A DNA stretch of 31,988 nucleotides. Source: Bacilli bacterium. Its GTDB lineage: Bacteria; Bacillota_I; Bacilli_A; RFN20; CAG-826. Numbering within the stretch: position 1 is the first letter of the stretch; each line of letters begins with the position of its first letter. Positions 1 through 8,411 of the stretch are shown here, piece by piece. Made by a program: the position numbers and the translations under genes. Below the pieces are notes generated by a model. It was not told the origin of the DNA. It saw nothing but the letters and a program-made list of their open reading frames with translations, and did not search any database. The DNA is taken from the NCBI GenBank assembly GCA_024413875.1, contig JAKSVY010000013.1, positions 1 to 31,988 of the forward strand, given 5' to 3'.

Positions 1-1367
1 CAAGTGATGTTATTTTCTAAAACGAAATAACCATTGAAATTAAAACGTTCTGTAACATATTTTTGAGAAATGGTTTTAACTGAGCACAAATCATCATATG
101 TTCTAATGATTTTACTATAAACATCAATGAAGCCAACATCTACATAGATATCTTTGGTTTCAATAAAGAATTTTTTGTGTTCACCAAAATCTTTTACTAA
201 TGTACGCATTTTTGCATCATCTAAAGTGAATACACCATCGCTATAATCCTTATACAAATTATATTCAGATGACATATCTTGATAATAAACACCAATGATA
301 TCGCCAGAGAAAAGTGATGGATCAGATAAGGTTAATTGTGGAGATACATCAATCTCAACATTTTGTTCTAATAAAGGAATATAAACAACTGGCTTATCAA
401 CAAATACATTGATAGTAAGTTCAATATCTTCAAATGTTCCTCTAATAGTGGTTTGTCCTCTACTAACACCTTCTACATGGTATCCAGTAACTGTTGCAAT
501 AGATGTATCATCACTAGTTAAAGCGATTTTATCATCAATTTTTACATCGCCTCTATAAAGTTCAATATCGAGGTCTATTGTTTTCGAATAATCTCTATAA
601 TTTGAAACATAAAGTTTTGTTGTGTAATCGTTGCCTACATTATGTTCAAAACCATCATTTTTAATAATGATTCCAACACCTTGATCAACAACATTTATTT
701 TTAATAATGATGATGATGATGTTTTATCCATGAATGAGGCAGTTACTAAAACTTTTGTTGAACCAACCTCTTGTGGATTTACAACAATATTTCCTGTTTC
801 GTCATCTTGATATAATTCAACAATTTCAGGTTCGTTTTCAATGAACGCGAAAGTATAGACAACATCATCAAGAGGTGTATATCTATTATCTTTGTAAATA
901 ATTTCAGAATTAACTACATATTCACTTCCGACTTCAATAGTTATGTTTTCATTAAATAGATGTAAATATGGGACTTCTGTGTCCTTAATAACTTTTACTT
1001 CACAAGAAGCTGTCGCGTTTTTATATGATGCGATAATTGATGTACTACCTTGTGTTTTACCAGTAATAAACATCCCTTCAAAATCTTCTTCTTCAGTTTC
1101 GTAAATTCCATATTTGGCAGTAGCAACAACATTATCACAAGAAGTAAATGTTAAGTCTTCAACATCTGCACCTTTACCAAGGTTATCTGCTTCAACTGAA
1201 ACAAATCTCTTTTCACCTTCTTTTATAACGACACTATCTTCTTCGATATAAATTTTTCTCTTATCGTAAAAATTATCCATAACATCCGCTGGATTAATAT
1301 CGAAGTTACAACTAGAGAGAGGTAACGTTAATAAGCTTAATGCAAGTATCTTAAAAAGCTTTTTCAT
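1..1367 (-). CDS. Ig-like (BIG2-type) lipoprotein, 3' end outside window
   Basis: The frame is open from ATG at 1365-1367 to the window edge with no stop, so the C-terminus is missing and at least 455 residues are present. The protein begins MKKLFKILALSLLTLPLSSC, a lipoprotein signal peptide with lipobox LSSC, so it is predicted to be membrane-anchored outside the cell. The rest is beta-rich with repeated bacterial Ig-like signatures, such as the phrases TGKTQGSTSIIASYKNATAS and RGQTTIRGTFEDIELTINV, typical of BIG2 modules. No catalytic domain is visible in the part present. It starts one base after the TAG stop of the DUF4838 gene (TAGTATG junction) with a G-rich ribosome site just upstream, so it is the sixth gene of the sugar-importer operon. 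A glycan-binding or cell-wall scaffold role is inference from context. Confidence 0.8.
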   Translation of the reverse strand, partial: MKKLFKILALSLLTLPLSSCNFDINPADVMDNFYDKRKIYIEEDSVVIKEGEKRFVSVEADNLGKGADVEDLTFTSCDNVVATAKYGIYETEEEDFEGMFITGKTQGSTSIIASYKNATASCEVKVIKDTEVPYLHLFNENITIEVGSEYVVNSEIIYKDNRYTPLDDVVYTFAFIENEPEIVELYQDDETGNIVVNPQEVGSTKVLVTASFMDKTSSSSLLKINVVDQGVGIIIKNDGFEHNVGNDYTTKLYVSNYRDYSKTIDLDIELYRGDVKIDDKIALTSDDTSIATVTGYHVEGVSRGQTTIRGTFEDIELTINVFVDKPVVYIPLLEQNVEIDVSPQLTLSDPSLFSGDIIGVYYQDMSSEYNLYKDYSDGVFTLDDAKMRTLVKDFGEHKKFFIETKDIYVDVGFIDVYSKIIRTYDDLCSVKTISQKYVTERFNFNGYFVLENNIT

Positions 1368-1368
1368 A

Positions 1369-3381
1369 CTAGACCCCCCATCCTTTGAAACGTGTAGTTT
1401 CTAAATTTTTACCTTCGCGACTTAATGTTTCATTTTCGTACATAACCGAATTATTTCTACACCATGTAGCAAGTTTAGTTGCCATTTCTTTAAAGGCTGT
1501 TGCGCTAAATTGTGCTTGGAAAAGTTCACATAGAGCGAAAAGTGGGAACACTCCTTCAACCTCAATGTGCGATTTATATAATTCGTAATTTTTAACATCA
1601 CTCTTTCTGTGGGCTTCTAAAACATCAAGGGCTTCATCAACCATTGATGACCATTGTTGTAATATATTTTTGTTCCAGTATTGAACATTATTATAGGCTG
1701 GAAGAGTAATAAGGCCTGATTTAATACCATTATCGATTGAACCAAGATATGTTAAATATGAAACAATTTGGTCATATAAATTTTCCATAATGGAACCGGC
1801 AGCACCGTAATAGTGAGAGAAGAAGAATTCTTTACATTTATAGTAAGAAGAATTAACGTTATCCATTCCTCTCGCGTATAAATAATCTTTGAATTTTCCA
1901 AAACCGGTCAATCCTTTGTTGAAAACATCTCCTAATGGATAAATTAAAATTCCACCGCACTCATGCATAAAGCGGCAATTATCAATTGTTGATGAGAAAG
2001 ATTGGAATGGATATAAAACTGATTGGAATTGAGTTTGATATAAGTAGAAATAGATTGAATCAGTTACTTTTCCCCAGTCCTCACAAATCTTTGGATAATT
2101 GTTTTCCATATCTTCTTGCATAGGATCATAGAAACTATGAGTATAACTAGCTCTTGAAGGCGCAACCATGACAGAAACATTGTCTCTTGCGTGGATTTCG
2201 TTATTTGGATCATATGGAGCAACCATTGAATCTTGATAAGCAAAGAACACTAATCTAATGTCATAGTTATTGTATGTTTCTCTAATATAATCAGATAAAT
2301 CATTAAAGAAATTTAAAATTACAGCTGATGAATAATTCTTTGATGGTTCAGCTGGATCAGTGTATCTACCTCTAATCTCCATACATGTGTCACAACTACA
2401 CAAATCAGCGTCGAGATTTTCACCGAACTTATCCATTTGTCCAAAGAAGAAATTTGTGTTTGTGTTATCTGCTAAATATGTGTTTTCACAATAATCACCT
2501 AAAGTTTTGATTAATGATTCATATTCATTTAAATCACCATGACATGTATAGCAAAGTTGCTTGCCATTTGAGGTATACCAATTTGGGTGACTTGGTCCAT
2601 ATTTTGCAAATGGCAATAATTGTAATGTATTATGGGCAGATCCATCACCAATGCGATAATATGAATCGGTAAATTCAGATAATCCCATTGCGGTTTTTTC
2701 TTCTTTAGTGGCGGATTGGCCTTCGCAACGGAATTCAAAATCAGGAACCTCAACAATAGAACAATTTGGTAAATATAAAGTAGATGTTTTTGTGATAGGT
2801 TCACCATTAATTTCAAAAACCGAAAGATCATAGATTGGTTCAAAACCAATAAGAACTTTTAAAAGCATTCTGTTCGCATTTTTAATTCCTTCTACGCCAT
2901 AAGATAAAGCATAAATGGTGTTATCAACTGTTTTTACAGTATATCCAAATGATTTAATCTTTTCCTTTGTAGGCATTAAATCATTGAAATCGTTGATAGC
3001 GTATACAATGTTGTTCTTAGTATTATCGATTGAATCGACTTCAGTAAAATCATAAATTGGAAGATAAAAACCAAATATATCAAAGACCTTTCCTCTAAGA
3101 GTTAAGGCTTCTTTTAAAACATTATCATTGTTTTTATCTAATACGATTCGATATGAAGATGTAGCATTACTAATAAATACATTTGATGTGTAAGAGACTT
3201 TATCAATTCCTTCATGAATTGTATCTTTTGCAAGGTGTTCATTATCAAAAACAAATGTATCACTAGAAACAGCTCCACTACCTGAATTATTAGGAACTAA
3301 TCCGGTATTACCAGAATTACAACTAGAAGTTGCAATAGCGGTTCCATATAGTAGAATCATTGAAAATATTTTTCTTTTCAT
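1369..3381 (-). CDS. DUF4838 domain lipoprotein, putative glycoside-active surface protein
   Basis: The protein has 670 residues from ATG 3379-3381, preceded by AGGTGG. A GTG nine bases upstream overlaps that ribosome site and is unlikely to be used. The signal peptide ends at Cys21 (ATSSC). About residues 75-200 resemble the GH67-like N-terminal domain often seen before DUF4838. About 240-530 match DUF4838: a HPNWYTSNGKQLCYTCHG segment near 265-282, a C-S-C-D-T-C cluster at 328-333, and the later PFQSF and FSHYYGAAG segments. DUF4838 proteins are thought to be related to glycoside hydrolases, but I know of no settled activity, so no reaction is claimed. The upstream gene's TGA stop overlaps its ribosome site (gap 10 bp), which suggests translational coupling. 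It is probably an extracellular carbohydrate-handling partner of the importer encoded earlier in the operon. Confidence 0.82.
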   Translation of the reverse strand: MKRKIFSMILLYGTAIATSSCNSGNTGLVPNNSGSGAVSSDTFVFDNEHLAKDTIHEGIDKVSYTSNVFISNATSSYRIVLDKNNDNVLKEALTLRGKVFDIFGFYLPIYDFTEVDSIDNTKNNIVYAINDFNDLMPTKEKIKSFGYTVKTVDNTIYALSYGVEGIKNANRMLLKVLIGFEPIYDLSVFEINGEPITKTSTLYLPNCSIVEVPDFEFRCEGQSATKEEKTAMGLSEFTDSYYRIGDGSAHNTLQLLPFAKYGPSHPNWYTSNGKQLCYTCHGDLNEYESLIKTLGDYCENTYLADNTNTNFFFGQMDKFGENLDADLCSCDTCMEIRGRYTDPAEPSKNYSSAVILNFFNDLSDYIRETYNNYDIRLVFFAYQDSMVAPYDPNNEIHARDNVSVMVAPSRASYTHSFYDPMQEDMENNYPKICEDWGKVTDSIYFYLYQTQFQSVLYPFQSFSSTIDNCRFMHECGGILIYPLGDVFNKGLTGFGKFKDYLYARGMDNVNSSYYKCKEFFFSHYYGAAGSIMENLYDQIVSYLTYLGSIDNGIKSGLITLPAYNNVQYWNKNILQQWSSMVDEALDVLEAHRKSDVKNYELYKSHIEVEGVFPLFALCELFQAQFSATAFKEMATKLATWCRNNSVMYENETLSREGKNLETTRFKGWGV

Positions 3382-3391
3382 GCTATCCACC

Positions 3392-6300
3392 TCACTTTAC
3401 CAAAATTTGATGAGTTAAAATAGCAGTATTGCCTTGCTCATCCATTGCTAAATATCTAATCTCGTAAATGCCCGCCATAGTGACCTTTAATTGAGTGATA
3501 GAATCATCAATTGTATAAATTAAGCCATTTGGTGCAACAATCATTCTAGCTGTTACGATGTTTTCTACTAGAGTATAGTTATCAGTAACACTAAATTGGC
3601 TAAGTGTGATAACTTCACCAACCTTTGCTTCAGTAGGCATATTTGAAAGAAGCGAGATTTCTGGAGCAGTATAGTCAACAGAATATACTCTTACATTCTT
3701 TTCATATACGTTATCACCAGCGTAATCATCATTTATAAATAATTCTTCAACAGAATATTCGAATCTATAAGTTCCAATCTTATCAAGCGGAATACTATAA
3801 CTAATACTTGGATCTAAATCACGTCCTAAAGATTTTGAATCAGGGTCTTTAATAGTTAAACTTGCCTCAGTATTTGGAGCGATAACATCACTAGCAATTA
3901 ATGTTCCACTTTCATAAACTTCACCTGACGCAAATGTTCCACCATTTGAACCAAATTCAACAATTTCAGGAAGAGTACGATCGATTGGTTCGCCATTATT
4001 AACAAGCGAATGGTTATTAATCTTTAAGAAATTGAGTGATGCTCCTAATTGGGCGTCAATAAGAGAAACCTCAATATATACTTTATGAGAAGTAAAGTCA
4101 TCAAAAGCCATACCATTATCAAAATTAGAAATAGCGAATGGATATTTAACATCATCATTAATGGTCAAAACACCATTTCCATAAGATAAAGAGAACATGT
4201 TCTCGTTAGCTTTTGCGAAAGAAATTTCCTCTTGTTGATCACCAATAATAACTGTTGAATTATATAATCCGATATCAACACGAGTTGTAAGTGTTTGGTT
4301 AGGATTTTTAGAATCGATTAACTTAACTTCAAAACCAGAGAATAATTGCTTACTATCACTAATAAAATCAAGGTTTACTTTATCCGCTAAAACAGGGTTA
4401 GCAAAGAATAGTGTTGATTTATCATTTGGAGCAGTTACTTGAGCGTTAACCCCTTTTCCACTTCCGATTGGTGATAAAGAAACATCAAAACCATCACCAA
4501 CAAAGTAATTGGTGTAATTAATAATTATTGGATATTCTTCGGTTGGATCTAGGTCTAATGATCTAACATAAGGAACATCAATACTTTCAATAATGTTTCC
4601 ATCAAATTGATATGAACAATTAATCAATGTGCCGTTTTCAAGATAGTTTTCGACGATATATTCACCATAAACTTCTTCTTGATTCTCTCCACATGTAACT
4701 AAAAGATCACAATCAATGTATTCATAATCATAGTCACCAACATAAAGTCGGCCAGATTTTATAGGTAGTTCATATAAACCGCCCGCAACAAAAGCTTTAG
4801 GTAATGCATCTGTTTCTTCAAGAATTGGCATATCTGAGATAGATGCTTCAACTTCATACGTTGTAACATTTTCTCTTCCAATCATATCAGTGGTTGTTAA
4901 TTCAACTGTCCATGTTCCTTGAACTTCCACAACAACATCTTCGATATTGTCATATCTTTCCCCATTAGGATCAATATAGGCAATACTTGTAGAATATGCA
5001 CCGCTATTATTTGCAACTCTAAAATTAGCTGGAATTAATTTTTCGCCTAAGAACATATTATTTTTATGTTCACCAACTGTAACTTCTAGCTCTGGAATTT
5101 CATTACCACAATAAACACTTAAAATTTCTTTACTTTCATTTCCAAAACTATCTTTAGCAGAATATTCAATTGTGTACCAACCAACCTTATCTGTTTTAAA
5201 TCTATCATCAATAATAGAAATTTGGGTTTGTCTTGGGGTGCCATAGTTGAACCAAACATTCTTTGTTACATCACATTTACCTGTAATATCATCAAATGCG
5301 TATGCATCAGGGGCTAAATAAGATAAATGAGTTTTAGCAAGTGGCATTGTTGACCCATATGGATTTGAAATAGTAATAGATGGCCCTTGGTTATCAATAA
5401 ATAATTTGTCTTCCAAATTGATTCCATTTATATCAGTGATAACAAATTTAGCTTTTTCTTTAACGTATCTATCGGCTTTAATTCCAACTTTAACTTTTCC
5501 ACTTGGGAAACCATAGAATAAAGTAGAATAGAAATTTGGGTTATTTAAATCAGTGATAAAGTGTTTACTAATACCTCCTGGAGCAGGAATAAGCGCGCCA
5601 GTACGGTCTCTTTGGTATTCAGTGTTATAAACTTCATAACCTTGCATATCCATGCTGAGTCTGAATAAATAATCATCAACATGCAAAGAATCAATATCAA
5701 AAGTAGCAGCTTTTTCTTCACCACCTACAGAATAAACAACGTTATACACTCCATCAAATGGTAAAGGTGCGTAAGGACCCCATTCATTGTTTTTATTAAC
5801 TTGTTGAGGATCAGCTTCTTTAACGTTAGCACCAGCGGTTCCTTGCCCATTAGCACCACCATAAAAATAAGAACATCCTTCACGATTAACACCACTGCTA
5901 GAAATGTCACGACGACGAATATGTTGTCTATACCAAATATCTGGATTTTCAGCATCGTAAAGGGTAATTAATAATTTTTCAAAATCATATGAACCAATCT
6001 TTTGAGGTGCAATGTATCCAGAAACAATAAAGTCATCGGATGTAAAGTTTGCTATATCAATTGGCTGATTAAATAAAATTTCATCTCCTTGAGCGAGTTC
6101 AACTACTAATCCTTCATGCATTAAAGCATTTTCTGGTTTTCCATAACTCGCACTTGAAGCGCTACCCATAGTGAACAAATTGGTATCTACATTAAAATCA
6201 TATGTTTTAGAATAAGCCTTATCATTAACAACAACTTGATATAAAACTCTATATTTGCCAACCTCATCTAATTGAGTTGAAGATTTTTTAATACATTTTT

Positions 6301-6523
6301 TTGAAGGGAAAAGAATTTCAGGAGCAACTGTTTGTTTTACTCCATCAACAGTGACGTTGATTTCAGGAACATAAATCATTGAACCAAAATCATATGATGA
6401 ATCTAGAGACATTTCTCCCCAAACAACGGATGCATCGTTATTGCTTGAAATACCACCACAAAAAACAATGGACATTAAAGCGGTACCGATAGTAGCAACA
6501 AAAAGTCTATTTAATTTTTTCAT
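3392..6523 (-). CDS. Large secreted multi-domain Ig-like protein
   Basis: The protein has 1042 residues from ATG 6521-6523, which follows AAAGGAT and lies one base after the previous stop (TAGTATG). An in-frame start 24 bases upstream would lie inside the permease gene. The N-terminus MKKLNRLFVATIGTALMSIV is an export signal followed by F-C-G-G. Phe before Cys does not fit the usual lipobox, so the anchoring mode is uncertain. Several Ig-like/HYR-style modules are visible: around 380-480 (GPSITISNP, then GWYTIEYSAKDSFGNES), around 490-570, and at the C-terminus from about 950 (APEISLLS, then GIYEIRYLAMDEQGN). The stretch around 670-870 looks like a jelly-roll, concanavalin/LamG-like domain. 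No sortase motif or catalytic site is seen. A role as surface glycan-binding scaffold for the operon is inference. Confidence 0.8.
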   Translation of the reverse strand: MKKLNRLFVATIGTALMSIVFCGGISSNNDASVVWGEMSLDSSYDFGSMIYVPEINVTVDGVKQTVAPEILFPSKKCIKKSSTQLDEVGKYRVLYQVVVNDKAYSKTYDFNVDTNLFTMGSASSASYGKPENALMHEGLVVELAQGDEILFNQPIDIANFTSDDFIVSGYIAPQKIGSYDFEKLLITLYDAENPDIWYRQHIRRRDISSSGVNREGCSYFYGGANGQGTAGANVKEADPQQVNKNNEWGPYAPLPFDGVYNVVYSVGGEEKAATFDIDSLHVDDYLFRLSMDMQGYEVYNTEYQRDRTGALIPAPGGISKHFITDLNNPNFYSTLFYGFPSGKVKVGIKADRYVKEKAKFVITDINGINLEDKLFIDNQGPSITISNPYGSTMPLAKTHLSYLAPDAYAFDDITGKCDVTKNVWFNYGTPRQTQISIIDDRFKTDKVGWYTIEYSAKDSFGNESKEILSVYCGNEIPELEVTVGEHKNNMFLGEKLIPANFRVANNSGAYSTSIAYIDPNGERYDNIEDVVVEVQGTWTVELTTTDMIGRENVTTYEVEASISDMPILEETDALPKAFVAGGLYELPIKSGRLYVGDYDYEYIDCDLLVTCGENQEEVYGEYIVENYLENGTLINCSYQFDGNIIESIDVPYVRSLDLDPTEEYPIIINYTNYFVGDGFDVSLSPIGSGKGVNAQVTAPNDKSTLFFANPVLADKVNLDFISDSKQLFSGFEVKLIDSKNPNQTLTTRVDIGLYNSTVIIGDQQEEISFAKANENMFSLSYGNGVLTINDDVKYPFAISNFDNGMAFDDFTSHKVYIEVSLIDAQLGASLNFLKINNHSLVNNGEPIDRTLPEIVEFGSNGGTFASGEVYESGTLIASDVIAPNTEASLTIKDPDSKSLGRDLDPSISYSIPLDKIGTYRFEYSVEELFINDDYAGDNVYEKNVRVYSVDYTAPEISLLSNMPTEAKVGEVITLSQFSVTDNYTLVENIVTARMIVAPNGLIYTIDDSITQLKVTMAGIYEIRYLAMDEQGNTAILTHQILVK

Positions 6524-6524
6524 A

Positions 6525-7463
6525 CTATCCTTTGATACCTCCAACATTTAAATTACCCATCATCTTCTTATTAAAAATAATAAATAAGGTTAATGTAGGA
6601 GCGAACATTAATACAACTGCTGCTAAACCACCAGCAATACCTTGAGTAACTTGAGGGTCAGCATTGCCCCACATAATTTCAAGAACACCACGAGAAATGG
6701 TTGGATATGACTTCATAAAGACAAGAGGTGTTTGATAATCATTCCAGAAATTGATGAAATTAATAAGGAAAACAGTTAAGAATAAGGTCCTAACCATAGG
6801 TAATCCGATTTTTAGTAATAATGTAATTGGCTTTGCGCCATCGATTTTAGCAGCTTCAAAATATGAATTTGGGATTGAATAGAAGAATTCATAGAAGATT
6901 AAGAAATACATTCCTAAGAAGTTTGCTTTAAGTAAATATAAACCCCAAACATTTCCATAAGGCGCAAACATATTTCTCAATGTTTCATTACCACCAAAAA
7001 TATCGAATAAACCAAATAAATAACCTTTACTTGTTCTAATTTCACTTGGTAATGATCCAACAATTGGGATAACCATAACGATAACAACAGTGAAATAAAT
7101 AATCTTTGAATATTTGAATTTGTATCTAGCAGCAAAGTAAGCCGTTATACATGGAACAAGTGTATTAAAGAAAGCACAGCCAATCGCATAAATGAAAGTA
7201 TTAGAGAAAAGTTGAACTAAGCTTTGCCCATCAACCGTGAGGTTTTGGAAAGCAAGACCATAGTTATTTCTCCAGAAGTTTGGAAGAAGATAATTATCTC
7301 CATAAATAATCCAACGTTCATCCTTCATAGAAATAACAATTGCCCAAATTAAAACACCAATAAGAGTGACTGAGAAAGCAATCAAAACAACCAGCATCAA
7401 GGCTGATAAAGGAGTGAATTTTTCCTTAATCTCGTTTGTTTTCTTAAATTTTAACTTAGCCAT
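6525..7463 (-). CDS. ABC sugar transporter permease, MalG/AraQ type
   Basis: Inner-membrane subunit of a carbohydrate importer of the CUT1 type, 312 residues from ATG 7461-7463; a GTG 12 bases upstream is an alternative. About six hydrophobic helices are visible, the first near residues 22-48. The cytoplasmic EAA loop that contacts the ATPase reads YFEAAKIDGAKPITLLLKIG, a good match to the family. The C-terminal half has WNDYQTPLVF followed by GIAGGLAAVVLMFAPTLTLF, as is usual for MalG-like proteins. The length is normal for the family. The start codon follows the upstream permease stop by one base (TAATATG), so the two permeases are translated in tandem and should form a heterodimer. The imported sugar cannot be read from the permease itself. 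Confidence 0.93.
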   Translation of the reverse strand: MAKLKFKKTNEIKEKFTPLSALMLVVLIAFSVTLIGVLIWAIVISMKDERWIIYGDNYLLPNFWRNNYGLAFQNLTVDGQSLVQLFSNTFIYAIGCAFFNTLVPCITAYFAARYKFKYSKIIYFTVVIVMVIPIVGSLPSEIRTSKGYLFGLFDIFGGNETLRNMFAPYGNVWGLYLLKANFLGMYFLIFYEFFYSIPNSYFEAAKIDGAKPITLLLKIGLPMVRTLFLTVFLINFINFWNDYQTPLVFMKSYPTISRGVLEIMWGNADPQVTQGIAGGLAAVVLMFAPTLTLFIIFNKKMMGNLNVGGIKG

Positions 7464-7464
7464 A

Positions 7465-8403
7465 TTAATTCTCACTTGGTCCGAATTTATTTAAAGCCCA
7501 TCTTAATAAAAGGGTTAATGGTAACGCAATTAATGTAATAACAAGTCCAATAGCAACAAGTTTAGGGAATTCCGCCATATTGTTATAATCAGAACCTCTA
7601 ATGAATAAATAATATCCAAGGGTTTGAATACTACTTACTTTATTGCCTGTTAATTCTTGAGAGAAAATTGAATATAAACCAATTTGGTTTGTAAAGATTC
7701 CCGCAAATCCTGAAACAATAAAGACAGAAAGGGTTGGGAATGTTTGTGGTAAAACAATGTGCCAAAATTCTTTAAATCCTGATGCTCCATCTAATTTTGC
7801 AGCCTCCAACATTTCGGTAGGAATTGCGCTCATCTTGTTTGAATAAAGTAAAACAGATGTTCCAAAGCTAACGAATACGTTATAGAACATGACCGTTCCA
7901 TAAGTTGCCCAGCTTGAAGCAGAATAACTAAATGGATCAACAAAAGATGGTCCAACAATTAAAGGTAATGCATTAGAAACAAACGCTTTAAAAATAACAC
8001 CCGTAACAATTGATGAAAGAATTGAAGGAATAAATAAAATTACTCTAAATATGCCTGATAATGGCATCTTTTTAGAAATATAGTAAGAGAAGAACAAACC
8101 TAATGGAACGTTAATAAATAAAGTGATTATGTAAGATAAAAATGAATAGCCAACCATTCTCATACCATTCTCATTGGTGAAGAAATAAGCCATTTGTTTC
8201 ATCGCATGAAAAGTTGGGTCAAATACAAAGGCTCCCGCATCATATTTTTGGAAAGCCATAATCATTGAGTTAAAGTTAACACCAATATAAAAGATAACAA
8301 ATTGAATTGTTGGCCAAATCATGAAAAGAGCGTAGGTTAAAACGTCTCTTTTTTGGTTTGGTAATTTCTTTTTACCGATAACTTTCCTGTTTTGAATTTT
8401 CAT
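7465..8403 (-). CDS. ABC sugar transporter permease, MalF/UgpA type
   Basis: Second membrane subunit of the same importer, 312 residues if ATG 8401-8403 is used. No clear ribosome site precedes it, and a GTG at 8428-8430 inside the upstream gene is an alternative. The sequence shows six hydrophobic segments and the EAA loop MLEAAKLDGASGFKEFWHIV near residues 198-217 that docks to an ATPase. The C-terminus ends in a hydrophobic segment followed by LRWALNKFGPSEN. It lies 8 bp after the solute-binding protein gene and one base before the MalG-type permease. The order binding protein, MalF type, MalG type is the standard Gram-positive layout. No ATPase gene follows, so the energising subunit must come from elsewhere. 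Confidence 0.92.
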   Translation of the reverse strand: MKIQNRKVIGKKKLPNQKRDVLTYALFMIWPTIQFVIFYIGVNFNSMIMAFQKYDAGAFVFDPTFHAMKQMAYFFTNENGMRMVGYSFLSYIITLFINVPLGLFFSYYISKKMPLSGIFRVILFIPSILSSIVTGVIFKAFVSNALPLIVGPSFVDPFSYSASSWATYGTVMFYNVFVSFGTSVLLYSNKMSAIPTEMLEAAKLDGASGFKEFWHIVLPQTFPTLSVFIVSGFAGIFTNQIGLYSIFSQELTGNKVSSIQTLGYYLFIRGSDYNNMAEFPKLVAIGLVITLIALPLTLLLRWALNKFGPSEN

Positions 8404-8411
8404 TTTATGTC

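Noticed and set aside
3379..3390. GTG start upstream of the DUF4838 ATG
   Set aside because: The GTG overlaps the AGGTGG ribosome site, and starting there would add residues before a normal signal peptide.
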